A model generated the notes under the pieces. It did no database searches. It had not been told where the DNA came from and saw nothing but the letters and a program-made list of their open reading frames with translations. Below, piece after piece: positions 5,244 through 5,376 of a stretch of DNA of 5,376 nucleotides; positions within the stretch are counted from its first letter, which is position 1; each line of letters starts with the position of its first letter. The position numbers and the translations under genes are program-made. Location of the stretch: contig WFSP01000018.1 of assembly GCA_015485995.1 (NCBI GenBank), positions 1 through 5,376 of the forward strand, given 5' to 3'. Origin of the DNA: Caldisericales bacterium. GTDB lineage: Bacteria; Caldisericota; Caldisericia; Caldisericales; Caldisericaceae.

Positions 5244-5376
5244 TGCCTTGCCCCCATTTGTGAGACTTTTTTAATGAGAGAGTTTTACTTCTGCTCATAT
5301 TATAGCAAGACTCCTTTCGAACTCAATAGGTGTTTTGTAGTTTAAGCTGCTATGAGGCCTTTCACTGTTATAGAAG
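5244..5376 (-). mobile_element. End of an IS3-family element (runs off the window)
   Basis: Contains the 3' end of an IS3-type transposase and then, 50 bp further, the likely element tip beginning TGCCTTGCCCCCATTTGTGAGAC at about 5244 on the plus strand. A TG-starting tip with a C-run followed by a GAGAC/GGACA-like motif resembles many IS3-family terminal inverted repeats. TnpB-like coding sequence starts immediately left of this point, which supports the boundary. The other end, the inverted-repeat partner and the target duplication are outside the window. Confidence 0.6.
5295..5376 (-). CDS. IS3-family transposase OrfB, C-terminal end (partial)
   Basis: Minus-strand translation gives FYNSERPHSSLNYKTPIEF and ends in ERSLAII before TGA at 5297-5295. 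YNxxRPHxSLxYxTPxEF is the diagnostic C-terminal motif of the DDE (rve) integrase domain of IS3-type transposases. Only the last 26 codons are in the window, so the DDE triad, OrfA and the frameshift site cannot be seen. It is too short to appear as a long open reading frame but the motif is distinctive. The subgroup (IS150, IS51, IS3) cannot be told. Confidence 0.85.
   Translation of the reverse strand, partial: FYNSERPHSSLNYKTPIEFERSLAII

Noticed and set aside
5149..5297. Minus-strand ORF starting at an ATG that overlaps the IS3 transposase stop (ATGA) and running into tnpB sequence
   Set aside because: Its first part is IS3 tip sequence and only the part below about 5243 resembles TnpB. 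It is a chance fusion across the insertion junction, ending at TAA 5151-5149, not a real tnpB start.

Overview
The window is AT-rich bacterial DNA with short intergenic gaps. It holds six intact housekeeping or metabolic genes flanked on both sides by mobile-element debris. Nothing in it fixes the taxon. An iron-sulfur L-serine dehydratase in two subunits, a molybdopterin adenylyltransferase, a stand-alone roadblock/LC7 protein and strong AT bias fit an anaerobic, amino-acid-using bacterium, possibly thermophilic or from a deep-branching lineage; this is inference only.

Layout. (1) 1-180: the C-terminal end of an unrecognised ORF, probably a transposase, running into two imperfect direct repeats that look like the end of an insertion sequence. 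(2) 181-864, minus strand: a monofunctional biotin-protein ligase (birA) with an altered biotinyl-AMP loop. (3) 865-959: a divergent promoter region in which both -10 boxes lie exactly 6 nt from the start codons, pointing to leaderless mRNAs for birA and mog. (4) 960-1788, plus strand: mog overlapping by 44 bp a small roadblock/LC7 protein. (5) 1790-4283, minus strand: a translationally coupled operon sdaAB-sdaAA-ROK kinase, each junction being a 4-bp ATGA overlap. The ROK gene converges on the roadblock gene with one base between them. (6) 4344-5376, minus strand: an IS200/IS605-type element with a decayed tnpB and a structured right end, cut at its 5' side by an IS3-family element that runs off the window.

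Working together. SdaAB and SdaAA form one enzyme that deaminates L-serine to pyruvate and ammonia. The ROK kinase is co-translated with them, probably to phosphorylate a sugar or amino sugar. BirA attaches biotin to carboxylase carrier proteins, and Mog works in molybdenum or tungsten cofactor synthesis. No carboxylase, molybdoenzyme or roadblock-partner GTPase is visible here. I found no clear new multi-gene system. The best leads are the paired leaderless promoters, the BirA loop, the mog-roadblock overlap, and the tnpB remnant that keeps its catalytic residues and omega-RNA-like hairpins.
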